DNA of 64,000 nucleotides from JAMXLO01 sp963819855 (GTDB taxonomy: Bacteria; Pseudomonadota; Alphaproteobacteria; Acetobacterales; Acetobacteraceae): assembly GCA_963819855.1 (NCBI GenBank), contig CAWFYC010000017.1, positions 1 through 64,000 of the forward strand, given 5' to 3'. The number at the start of each line of letters is the position of its first letter. Position 1 is the stretch's first letter. Under the pieces are notes generated by a model. It was given only the letters and a program-made list of their open reading frames with translations, ran no database searches and was not told the DNA's origin. The position numbers and the translations under genes were made by a program. Below are positions 1 to 7,840 of the stretch, in pieces.

Positions 1-10
1 TACGAAAGTA

Positions 11-162
11 ATCTGACACGGAGTTACACAAAGTGCACACGGAGTTGCACGGAGCAGATATTTGGCGCTTCGCGCTGGTCTGCAAACAGGCACAGGAAAC
101 AACAATCAGAATCTTCTTCTCCGTGAAACTCCGTGTGCACTTTGTGTAACTCCGTGTCAGAT
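11..162. repeat. Inverted-repeat element, CACGGAGTT family, copy 1
   Basis: A perfect 36-bp inverted repeat (arms 11-46 and 127-162) built from the unit CACGGAGTT, with an extra degenerate unit inside the left arm (GTTGCACGGAG). The loop carries the stretch TTTGGCGCTTCGCGC at about 61-75. A related element with the same unit and a similar TGGCGCTTCGCGC core lies at 52696-52803. No ORF or transposase is associated. It looks like a non-autonomous intergenic element, or a strong bidirectional hairpin downstream of the CoA-transferase gene; which one is not decided by the sequence. Confidence 0.8.
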
Positions 163-484
163 AACTTGCTTTCACTTTATCCCTGTCATTACGGCGCAAT
201 GACCGCCGCGTTTTCAAATGCGACTACCCTGGGGACACTGCGGCGGATCAAACGCGTGGTCGGAGCATCGCACCGGATCATCTGCGTGTTCGCCCGCCCG
301 CCCTGGACTTGATCCGGGGCGCATCTGCTTACATTTGCGTTTGAATCTTTCTTGTCCTGAGCGCCACAAACTCCGCAATTGCCGGCGAACGCATCTCACC
401 CGGCACGCGCTCATCTCATCAAACAACGAAACGAGACGCCGCTGAGACGGCGCAGGATTAGTGCTGACCGGCAACTCTCCCCTG
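163..484. other. Intergenic stretch without a supported gene
   Basis: About 320 bases between the repeat element and the stop of the CoA-transferase A subunit. Open frames here are short, rich in Arg/Cys/Pro and show no recognisable family. The stretch around 298-325 (CCCGCCCTGGACTTGATCCGG) resembles a repeat half-site often seen in proteobacterial intergenic DNA. The B subunit expected directly downstream of the A subunit is not here. Confidence 0.5.
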
Positions 485-1168
485 TCAGAACCCCGTCGGG
501 TCCCCGTACGGCACATGCAGCACGCGATCCACGAAGATGCCGGGCGTGACCACGTGGTCGGGGTCGATCTCGCCCAGCTCGCGAACGTGCTGCGTCTGCA
601 CGATGGTCAGTTTTGCCGCCATCGCGATCACCGGATTGAAGTTGCGGCCCGACTCCCGGAACGTCAGGTTGCCCCAGCGATCGGCCTCCCACGCCTCGAC
701 CAGCCCGACATCGCCTTCCAGTGCGCGCTCCATCACGTAGCTGCGGCCATCGAACTCCCGAAGTTCCTTGCCCATGCCCATCTTGGTGCCGACGCCGGTG
801 GCGGTGAAGAACGCCGGCACGCCGGCGCCCGCGGCGCGCATGCGTTCGGCCAGCGTGCCCTGCGGCACGATCTCAAGTTCGATCCTGCCGGCGCGATACA
901 GTCCTTCGAACACCACCGGATCGGACGAGCGCGGGAACGAGCAGATGATCTTCTGCACCCTGCCAAGCTCCATCAGGCGCGCCAAACCGATATGCCCGAC
1001 GCCGGCGTTGTTGGCTGCGACGGTCAGGTCAGTGGCGCCCTGCTCGATCAACCCGTCGATCAGTGCATTTGGCTGGCCGACGGCTCCGAAGCCGCCGATC
1101 AGCACGGTGGCGCCGTCCTTGATGCCCGCCATGGCGTCGGCCATGGACTGGACGATCTTGTTGATCAT
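485..1168 (-). CDS. 3-oxoacid CoA-transferase subunit A
   Basis: A 227-residue protein of the CoA-transferase family I A subunit (ScoA/PcaI/AtoD-like), which with a B subunit moves CoA from succinyl-CoA or acetyl-CoA to a 3-oxoacid. Visible family signatures are the N-terminal glycine-rich IGGFG...G.P block (about residues 22-31), the NNAG turn and the GTLAERMRA segment. The ATG at 1168 is chosen because GGAGGAAA lies about 8 nt upstream; a longer in-frame start at 1279 has no such site. The length fits a whole A subunit. It is divergent from the MFS permease gene. Oddly, no B subunit follows: the next 484 bases hold only intergenic DNA and an inverted repeat, so activity would need a B subunit encoded elsewhere. 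Confidence 0.85.
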   Translation of the reverse strand: MINKIVQSMADAMAGIKDGATVLIGGFGAVGQPNALIDGLIEQGATDLTVAANNAGVGHIGLARLMELGRVQKIICSFPRSSDPVVFEGLYRAGRIELEIVPQGTLAERMRAAGAGVPAFFTATGVGTKMGMGKELREFDGRSYVMERALEGDVGLVEAWEADRWGNLTFRESGRNFNPVIAMAAKLTIVQTQHVRELGEIDPDHVVTPGIFVDRVLHVPYGDPTGF

Positions 1169-1327
1169 GCGTTGGGTTTCCTCCGAGTACTCGGCGTTGT
1201 TCGAGGCGATGTTGCGCCACCGGCGAACCGCCGCCAAGGCTTGCTGCCCGGTACGGTGTCGTAGCTTGCACGGTGCCACCGGGCATGCAAAACGAACTCC
1301 AGGGAGTCCACGTCAAAGAGGCCAACA

Positions 1328-2662
1328 ATGGCACAAGCGGTGTTTTCGGCAGCCGAGTCCGCGCTCGAGAACCAGCGGATCGGCGGATTGCAGCTTCGCG
1401 TCGCGGCACTGTGCACGCTGGTGCAGATCTGCGACGGCTATGACCTGAATGCGGTCGGTTGGGTGGCGCCGTCGCTGATTCATGGCTGGCACCTGGCGCC
1501 GCCGATGTTCGCGACGGCGTTCACCTGGTCGAGCGTCGGCATCCTGGTGGGCGCGCTTTCCGCCGGCCCGATCGGCGACCGTTTCGGTCGCCGGCCGCTG
1601 CTGCTTGCCAGCCTGACGATCTTCGGGATTGCCTCACTGCTCAGCGCTACCGCCGGTTCGCTCGGCACGCTGACCGTGTGGCGCTTCTTCACCGGGCTCG
1701 GCATCGGCGGCGGATTCTCCGGCGCCGCAGCGCTGACCGGCGATTACGCGCCGCACCGGCTGCGCGCGACCATGATCATGGCGACGTTCACCGGCGCGCC
1801 CCTCGGCGGCTTCATCGGCGGCCAGATCGGGGCATGGTTGCTGTCACATTACGACTGGCCGGCGATCTTCATCCTGGGCGGCGTGTTCCCGCTGCTTCTG
1901 GTGCTGGCGTTGGCGCTGTGGTTGCCGGAATCACCGCGGTTCCTCGCCAGAAAGCAGAACCTGTCACCGAGCCACGCCGCCGTGCTGCGCCGCCTCGATA
2001 TCGCTCCGGCGCACGCCGGCACGGTCGATGTCGCGCAGGGAAATCCGGTACGGATGCTGTTCGGCGAGGGCTACGCCTTACAGACCGTGCTGCTATGGAT
2101 CGTCTACTTCTGCAGCCTGCTGAACCTGTTCCTGTTCGCCTACTGGATGCCGACGGTGTTGACCATGATCGGCATGACCCCGCCGCAGGCGGTGTTCGCC
2201 TCCAGCCTGCGCGATTTCGGCGCGATCTTTACGGTCCTGTATCTCGGCCTGGCGATTGACCGAATTGGGCCCGAACGCACGCTGGCGCTGCACTACGCCG
2301 TTGGCGCGGTGTTCATCGCGGTGATCGCGCTGGTCGCGCTGCCCTATGCGTTGCTGTTGCTGATGAGCTTCCTCGCCGGCGCGACGATCATCGGCAGCCA
2401 GACCGGCGCCAACGGCACCTGCGGCAAGCTCTACCCCGCGCGCATGCGTACCAGTGGGTTGGGTTGGGCGCTCGGCATCGGACGGCTCGGCGGCATCGCC
2501 GCGCCGGTGCTGGGCGGATATCTGCTTTCGCTCGGCCTGGCGCCGACACGCATCTTCCTGAGCGCCTGCCTGTTCGCCCTGATCGCTGCCGCGGCCACGG
2601 CACTGCTGGCGTTCCGCGGCAGTCGTGTTTCCGTCGGTGGCGTCGAAGAGGTCGCACCGTAG
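1328..2662 (+). CDS. MFS transporter, aromatic acid:H+ symporter (AAHS) type
   Basis: A 444-residue inner-membrane permease with 12 predicted hydrophobic segments. TM1 holds the ICDGYDLN motif, the DGYD signature of aromatic-acid symporters such as PcaK and BenK; the TM2-TM3 loop has GPIGDRFGRR (motif A), and the central loop has LPESPRFL, also typical. It probably imports an aromatic or other organic acid with protons; the substrate cannot be read from sequence. It begins 159 bp from the divergent CoA-transferase start and ends 31 bp before dhaK, so it could be cotranscribed with dhaKL. Family call is firm, substrate is inference. Confidence 0.85.
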   Translation: MAQAVFSAAESALENQRIGGLQLRVAALCTLVQICDGYDLNAVGWVAPSLIHGWHLAPPMFATAFTWSSVGILVGALSAGPIGDRFGRRPLLLASLTIFGIASLLSATAGSLGTLTVWRFFTGLGIGGGFSGAAALTGDYAPHRLRATMIMATFTGAPLGGFIGGQIGAWLLSHYDWPAIFILGGVFPLLLVLALALWLPESPRFLARKQNLSPSHAAVLRRLDIAPAHAGTVDVAQGNPVRMLFGEGYALQTVLLWIVYFCSLLNLFLFAYWMPTVLTMIGMTPPQAVFASSLRDFGAIFTVLYLGLAIDRIGPERTLALHYAVGAVFIAVIALVALPYALLLLMSFLAGATIIGSQTGANGTCGKLYPARMRTSGLGWALGIGRLGGIAAPVLGGYLLSLGLAPTRIFLSACLFALIAAAATALLAFRGSRVSVGGVEEVAP

Positions 2663-2693
2663 TGATCTCGCCGCCCGACATCAGGAGGAACCC

Positions 2694-3689
2694 ATGAAGA
2701 AGCTGCTCAACGATCCCCAGCTTTACGTCGAGCAGATGCTTGAAGGACTCGTCCTGGCACATCCGCAGTACTACCAGCGCACCGACGATGGCCGCGTCAT
2801 CAAGCGACCCGATGCGCCCAGGGCAGGCAAGGTCGGCATCGTCTCCGGCGGCGGCTCTGGCCATCTGCCGATCTTCACCGGCTATGTCGGCAAGGGCCTG
2901 CTGGATGCCTGCGCGATCGGCGAGGTGTTCTCCTCACCTTCCGTGGACCAGATTGCCGCGGCGATGCGCGCGGCGAACGGCGGTGTTGGGGTATTGCGGC
3001 TGTATGGCAACTACGGCGGCGACTGCATGAACTTCGACATGGCCGGCGACATGCTGGAGATGGAGGACGTGCGCTCCACCACCGTGCTGCTGACCGACGA
3101 TGTCGCCAGCGCCCCTCCGGCGGAAGCCGGGAAGCGGCGCGGTGTGGCCGGCATGGTGTATGCCTACAAGATCGCCGGTGCCGCGGCCGAAGCCGGTGGC
3201 AACCTCGACGAGGTGACGCGCATCGCGCAGAAGGCCGCCGACGCGGTGCGCACCATCGGCGCGGCGCTGACGTCGTGCACGGTACCGGCCGCCGGCCGCC
3301 CCACCTTCACCATCGCCGACGACGAAATGGAGATGGGCATGGGCATCCACGGCGAGCCCGGCGTGTGGCGCGGCAAGCTGCGCGCCGCGGATGCGGTCGC
3401 GAACGAGATGTTGGACCATCTGCTTGCCGACATGCCCCTGGCGCGCGGCGACCGCGTGTCGGTACTGGTCAACAGCCTGGGAGCGACCCCGCCGGAGGAA
3501 CTGTACATCCTGTATCGCGTCGTGGCGGCGCGGCTGAGCGACGCCGGCGCCACCATCGTCATGCCATTGGTTGGTCGTTACGCCACCTCGATGGAGATGG
3601 CCGGCGTGTCGATCACGCTGTGCAGGCTGGACGAGGAACTGGAACGGCTGCTGCACGCGCCGGCGGAATGCGCGTTCTGGCGGGTGTGA
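2694..3689 (+). CDS. dhaK: Dihydroxyacetone kinase subunit DhaK
   Basis: A 331-residue DhaK-type kinase subunit, which binds dihydroxyacetone (or a related ketose) as a hemiaminal on a histidine. The Gly-rich SGGGSGH block (residues 51-57), NYGGD (106-110) and GIHGEPG with His219, matching the substrate-binding histidine of characterised DhaK proteins, are all present. The ATG at 2694 has AGGAGGA 7 nt upstream. dhaL follows after one base, so the two are translationally coupled. DhaK with a separate DhaL usually needs the phosphoryl carrier DhaM of the PTS; none is in this window. It could also act on another triose or tetrose such as erythrulose. Confidence 0.9.
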   Translation: MKKLLNDPQLYVEQMLEGLVLAHPQYYQRTDDGRVIKRPDAPRAGKVGIVSGGGSGHLPIFTGYVGKGLLDACAIGEVFSSPSVDQIAAAMRAANGGVGVLRLYGNYGGDCMNFDMAGDMLEMEDVRSTTVLLTDDVASAPPAEAGKRRGVAGMVYAYKIAGAAAEAGGNLDEVTRIAQKAADAVRTIGAALTSCTVPAAGRPTFTIADDEMEMGMGIHGEPGVWRGKLRAADAVANEMLDHLLADMPLARGDRVSVLVNSLGATPPEELYILYRVVAARLSDAGATIVMPLVGRYATSMEMAGVSITLCRLDEELERLLHAPAECAFWRV

Positions 3690-3690
3690 C

Positions 3691-4296
3691 ATGGCCCTTG
3701 CCACGCCGGTGCTGGCCGACGGACTGCGGCGCGTCGCCGCTCACATGGAGACCGTGGCCGAGGAACTGAACGCGCTCGACGGCCGGCTTGGCGACGGCGA
3801 CCTCGGCATCACCATGACCCGTGGCGGACGCGCGCTGCTGGAGATCCTGTCGACGCTGCCGGCGGATGTCGGTATGGCGCTGATGGCCTGCGCGCAGGCG
3901 ATCACCAAGGTATCGGGATCCAGCTATGGCACGCTGCTGGCGACCGGGTTGCTGGCCGCGGCCAAGGCGACGCGCGGGCGAACCGAGGTGCCGTGGTCCG
4001 AGACGGCGGCGCTGCTGCGCGCCGCGCTGGCGGCGATGCAGGCGCGTGGTAAGGCGTCGCTTGGCGACAAGACGGTGCTCGACACTCTGGATGCCGCTGC
4101 CGGCGCCGCGGAGGGCAAGACGGAGCCAGCGGAGATCCTGACGGCGGCGGCCGACGCAGTGGATGCGACGCTGGATCGGATGCGCGGAATGCAGGCCAAG
4201 ATCGGCCGCGCGCGTATCTTCGGCGAGCGTTCTGTCGGGCTGGACGATCCAGGTATGCGGGCGATGCGAGAGGTATTCCGCGCGCTGGAGGTTTAG
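3691..4296 (+). CDS. dhaL: Dihydroxyacetone kinase subunit DhaL
   Basis: A 201-residue nucleotide-binding partner of DhaK. The GDGDLGITM motif (about residues 33-41), whose aspartates hold Mg-nucleotide in the family, is present, followed by SGSSYGTLL and GDKTVLDTL, both DhaL hallmarks. Its start overlaps nothing but is one base past the dhaK stop. In PTS-type systems DhaL keeps a bound ADP that is rephosphorylated by DhaM; in other relatives ATP is used directly, and the sequence alone does not settle which applies. Its 3' end overlaps the 3' end of the convergent acyl-CoA synthetase gene by 4 bp. Confidence 0.9.
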   Translation: MALATPVLADGLRRVAAHMETVAEELNALDGRLGDGDLGITMTRGGRALLEILSTLPADVGMALMACAQAITKVSGSSYGTLLATGLLAAAKATRGRTEVPWSETAALLRAALAAMQARGKASLGDKTVLDTLDAAAGAAEGKTEPAEILTAAADAVDATLDRMRGMQAKIGRARIFGERSVGLDDPGMRAMREVFRALEV

Positions 4297-6389
4297 CCCA
4301 CCTCCACCACCGCGTCGACCGCGAACGCCCCGTGCCCGTCCGGCATCGCAAACACCGGATTGAGATCGATCGACGCCAGCCGCGGGCCCGCCGCATGCGC
4401 GAACGCCGACAGCCGTGCCAGCATGTGCGCCAGCGCCTTGATGTCCGCCTTCGGCCGCCCGCGCGCACCCAGCAGCAGCGGCGCGCCCTTGATCGAGCGG
4501 ATCATCTGCTCGGCCACATCGTCGCCGAACGGGCAGCGGCGGAACACCACGTCCTTCATCACCTCGACGAAGATGCCGCCCAGGCCGAACATCGCGATCG
4601 GGCCGAACACCGGATCGCGGTGGATGCCCAGGATGCACTCGACGCCGCCCTGCAACTGCTTCGCCACCAGCACGCCTTCGATGCGCGCCGTGGGCGCCGC
4701 ACGACGTGCGCGCGCGATCAGCAGGTCGTAGCCGTCGCGCACCGCGGCGTTGTCACCGACATTCAACAGCACGCCACCGATCTCCGACTTGTGCACGATG
4801 TCGGGCGACAGGATCTTCATCACCACCGGGAAGCCGAACAGGTCCGCCGCGGCAACCGCGGCCTCGGCGCTGTCGCACGCCTGCTCCGGCGCGGACTGGA
4901 TGCCGGCGGATGCCAGCAGGCGCTTCGCCTCGGCCTCGGTCGACGTTGCCGCAGGCAGCGCGACCGGCGCCACCACCGGCGGAGCGGCGCCTGCCGGTGC
5001 GGCGAACGCAGCGCCGTAGCGGCCCATCGCGGCAATCGCCGTCACCGCGCGAGTCGGATCCTCGTGCACGCACCAGCCGTCGGCTTCCAATTCGGCACGG
5101 CGTTCGTCGGTCGTGATCACCGACAATGCGTAGAGCCGATCAGGGTACTTGGCCTTGACCAGATTGAGCTGCTCGCGGATCGACGGCCAGCGGCGCGACG
5201 AGGCGGTCATGCTGAAGAAGCCCAACACCGACGCGTAGCCGCCCTCGCCGATCATTGCATCGGTGAACTTGTTGATCAGCGTCACGTCGTTGCTGACCTG
5301 CGCGGTCGCGTCCACCGGATTGCGCGGCGCGCAGAACGGCACCAGGTCGCGCAGCATCTTCTGGGTTGCCGTCGGCATCTCCGGCATCGCCAGGCCGACG
5401 CTCTCGGCCACGTCGCTCATGAGCACGCCGGCGCCCCCCGACACCGTGATCACGCCCAGGGTGTTGCGCGCCGGATAGATCTTCCGGGTCGCGGTGTGCG
5501 CGATGTCCAGCATCTCTTCGGAGTTGCGCGCGCGCACTACGCCGAACTCCGCCATCACCGCCTCGGTCACTGCATCGTCGCCGGCGATCGAGGCGGTGTG
5601 CGACTTCGCTGCCTTGGTGCCGAGTTCGCTGCGGCCGACCTTCTGCATGACGATCGGCTTGTTCGCCGCGCGCGCCGCCTCGAATGCGGCGATCAGGCCG
5701 GGTGCCTCGCGAATGCCCTCGGCATAGACCGCGATCACGTCAACCTCGGGACACTCCGCCAGCCAGCCGATGCATTCGCCGACCGTCACATCGGCTTCGT
5801 TGCCGGTCATGATGCACAGCGAGGCGCCGATGCCGCGGTTGCGCGCCAACGTGTAGAGATGGGTGCCGTATGCACCCGACTGCGACGCGATGCCGATGCG
5901 GCCCGGCACCGGCCAGCCGCTGTCGAACGACGAGGAGAAGGTCGCGTAATACGCGGTGCGCGCATCGAACACACCGAGACAGTTCGGCCCGAGGATGCGC
6001 ATCCCATGCTTGCGCGCCACGGTCACCATGCGGTGCTGCGCGGCCTCGCCGGCCTCGTCCATTTCAGCGAAGCCGGCAGTGAACATCACCGCGGCCTTCA
6101 CACCGCGCTCCGCCAGATCGGTGATCGACTTCTCGGCGATCTCGGCAGCGATCGCGACGATTGCGACGTCGGGCGTTTCCGGCAGGTCGGCGACCGAGGG
6201 ATACGCCTTCAGTCCCTGCACCTCGGCGCGGTTCGGATTGATCGGATACAGCCCGCCCTGAAAGCCCTGGGCCTTCATGTAAGCCAGCGGACGTCCGCTG
6301 ATCCGGGTGGGGTCGCTGGAGGCACCGAGTACGGCAACCGAGCGTGGCGCAAACAATGGCGTGAGGCCGGCAAATTTGGCGTCGGGCAT
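4293..6389 (-). CDS. ADP-forming acetate/acyl-CoA synthetase, fused alpha-beta
   Basis: A 698-residue protein that joins the two subunits of ADP-forming acyl-CoA synthetases: N-terminal CoA-binding Rossmann domain (LGASSDP near residue 21), succinyl-CoA-synthetase-like domain with SQSGAYG, the phosphohistidine segment SHTASIAGDDA, and a C-terminal ATP-grasp domain. It would interconvert acyl-CoA + ADP + Pi with acid + ATP. The ATG at 6389 (MPDAKFAGL) is preferred over an upstream ATG at 6440, since homologues begin just before the CoA-binding domain and the extra 17 residues look like leader sequence. It is convergent with dhaKL and divergent from the TRAP protein. The acyl substrate is unknown. 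Confidence 0.85.
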   Translation of the reverse strand: MPDAKFAGLTPLFAPRSVAVLGASSDPTRISGRPLAYMKAQGFQGGLYPINPNRAEVQGLKAYPSVADLPETPDVAIVAIAAEIAEKSITDLAERGVKAAVMFTAGFAEMDEAGEAAQHRMVTVARKHGMRILGPNCLGVFDARTAYYATFSSSFDSGWPVPGRIGIASQSGAYGTHLYTLARNRGIGASLCIMTGNEADVTVGECIGWLAECPEVDVIAVYAEGIREAPGLIAAFEAARAANKPIVMQKVGRSELGTKAAKSHTASIAGDDAVTEAVMAEFGVVRARNSEEMLDIAHTATRKIYPARNTLGVITVSGGAGVLMSDVAESVGLAMPEMPTATQKMLRDLVPFCAPRNPVDATAQVSNDVTLINKFTDAMIGEGGYASVLGFFSMTASSRRWPSIREQLNLVKAKYPDRLYALSVITTDERRAELEADGWCVHEDPTRAVTAIAAMGRYGAAFAAPAGAAPPVVAPVALPAATSTEAEAKRLLASAGIQSAPEQACDSAEAAVAAADLFGFPVVMKILSPDIVHKSEIGGVLLNVGDNAAVRDGYDLLIARARRAAPTARIEGVLVAKQLQGGVECILGIHRDPVFGPIAMFGLGGIFVEVMKDVVFRRCPFGDDVAEQMIRSIKGAPLLLGARGRPKADIKALAHMLARLSAFAHAAGPRLASIDLNPVFAMPDGHGAFAVDAVVEVG

Positions 6390-6510
6390 GATGGCGGGCG
6401 TTCCCCGAAGATGTTTTCCGGTCCAGTGTGACCTCGCCATGACAAGGCGGCAAGCGTTGCGGTCCCGTCACTGCCATGCGACACAGGCCGGGCTCGTCCG
6501 GGACGCAATC

Positions 6511-7518
6511 ATGCGTGGTCTCATTGTCCTGTCGATCTGCTTCGTCCTGCGGGCAACCGTACCCGCCATGGCGCAACAGCCGATCATGCTGAAGCTCAGC
6601 CACTTTCTCGGTCCCACCAGCTTCTTCGAAACCGACTTCGCGCGACCCTGGGCGAGGGAGCTGGAAGCCAGGACCAATGGCGCGGTGCAGGTAGAGATCT
6701 GCAACGCCAGCTCGCAATACGGCGAGGTAACCAAGCAGGCGGCACAGGTGAAGGACGGCACCATCGACATCGCGCTCGGTCTGCGCGGCGCCGAGGGCGA
6801 CCGGTTTCCGCACAGCTCGATCATCGAGCTGCCGTTCGTCGTGCACGACGCGCTCGATGGCTCGCGAGCGCTGTGGAATCTCTATCGGGACGGTGTGCTC
6901 GGCGTTGAGTTCAAGGACTACAAGGTGCTCGCGCTGTTCGTGCACAACCCGGGCCTGATCCACACCGCCGACAAGCGCATCATTACGCCTGACGACCTGA
7001 AGGACCAGCGGCTGCGCGCGCCCAACGCGACCGTCGCAATGGCGCTGCGGGCGCTTGGCGCGACGCCGGTGATACTGCAGGTGAACGACGTGATGCCGGC
7101 GGTGAGGGACCATCGCATCGACGGCATCGTCACCAACTGGGGCAATCCGCTGCCCGGATTCAACGATTACATGAAGCACCACACCGAGGTCGCATTCTAC
7201 ACCTCGGTATTCTTCGTGGTGATGAACCGGCAGAAGTTCGACAGCCTGCCCGCGGACGTCCAGGCCGCGATCGATGACCTGTCGGGCGAGCGCCTGGTCA
7301 CGCGCTTCGGCCTGTTGTGGAACAAGTGGGACCGCCCGGTGCGCGAGGGTGCCTCAGGCCCGGACCAGGAGGTTATCGTTCCGGATGAAGGGGCGATGGC
7401 GCAATGGCGCGACGCCTTGCGGCCGGTCACCGAGCGCTATCTCGATGCGATGGTTGCCGGTGGGTTCACCGAGGCACGGCCAGCTTACGCAAAGCTGGTA
7501 GCCGCTCAGCAGCATTAA
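6511..7518 (+). CDS. TRAP transporter solute-binding protein (DctP family)
   Basis: A 335-residue periplasmic binding protein. The ATG at 6511 gives a clean signal peptide (Arg, hydrophobic stretch LIVLSICFVL, cleavage near AMAQ). The body has DctP-family features: LKLSHFLGP at the mature N terminus, the EICNASS segment, LRAPNATVAMALRALGATPV (residues about 163-182, holding the conserved Arg that binds carboxylates) and the W.NPLPGF segment. These proteins deliver organic acids to a DctQ-DctM membrane pair, but neither gene is nearby, so this is an orphan binding protein. The adjacent divergent acyl-CoA synthetase suggests an organic-acid theme (inference). Confidence 0.85.
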   Translation: MRGLIVLSICFVLRATVPAMAQQPIMLKLSHFLGPTSFFETDFARPWARELEARTNGAVQVEICNASSQYGEVTKQAAQVKDGTIDIALGLRGAEGDRFPHSSIIELPFVVHDALDGSRALWNLYRDGVLGVEFKDYKVLALFVHNPGLIHTADKRIITPDDLKDQRLRAPNATVAMALRALGATPVILQVNDVMPAVRDHRIDGIVTNWGNPLPGFNDYMKHHTEVAFYTSVFFVVMNRQKFDSLPADVQAAIDDLSGERLVTRFGLLWNKWDRPVREGASGPDQEVIVPDEGAMAQWRDALRPVTERYLDAMVAGGFTEARPAYAKLVAAQQH

Positions 7519-7580
7519 AACGCCGTTTTGGTCAGACCGTGTTCCTCGCAATGACGTCTGGGTCATGATCAACAGGCAAT

Positions 7581-7601
7581 GGAACCGCAAAACACGCAAA
7601 T
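7581..7601 (+). repeat. Half copy of the CGCAAAACACGCAA element
   Basis: Twenty-one bases beginning GGAACCGCAAAACACGCAA are identical to positions 60301-60321, where they form the left arm of a full inverted repeat. No right arm is seen here, so this is a truncated or degenerate copy. Confidence 0.6.
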
Positions 7602-7766
7602 CACCAAATCAGCGGCCTGGAGTGAATGAACCGCCCCCAGCCTGAGGTTTCTGCTGCCGATCGCCGCAAGTGGCGAGTGCATCCGGTCAGCACGAAGTTG
7701 GCGAGGCAGGTCAATTCGCTGGCGCAGAGGTGCTGTCGGATGATGCGCGGGCGCCGCACCTCACGC

Positions 7767-7814
7767 CATTCCCGCGCGAGCGGGCGCTCCTGGGTTCCCG
7801 CTTGCGCGGGAATG
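7767..7814. repeat. Palindromic repeat CATTCCCGCGCGAGCGGG
   Basis: Arms at 7767-7784 and 7797-7814 are 18 bp each with one mismatch and a 12-bp loop. The right arm continues into AATGACGACGGG. This matches a type of short palindromic repeat (CGTCATTCCCGCG...) that is dispersed in many proteobacterial genomes. It lies between two convergent genes, where it could also end transcription. Confidence 0.65.
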
Positions 7815-7840
7815 ACGACGGGAGGCGCCGTATCGGAGAG

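Larger units (their letters stand above)
7519..7840. other. Intergenic stretch with two repeat remnants
   Basis: About 320 bases between convergent genes, with no supported gene. It contains a half copy of the CGCAAAACACGCAA element and a palindromic repeat, both listed separately. AAAACGCCGTTTT at 7517-7529 directly after the TRAP gene could act as a weak terminator. Confidence 0.5.

Noticed and set aside
1..162. A CRISPR array formed by the CACGGAGTT units
   Set aside because: Units are about 9-18 bp, directly adjacent or inverted, with no regular spacers, and no cas genes are present.
4332..6431. Long plus-strand frame opposite the acyl-CoA synthetase gene
   Set aside because: It is Arg/His-rich, has no domain, and is the antisense shadow expected in GC-rich DNA.
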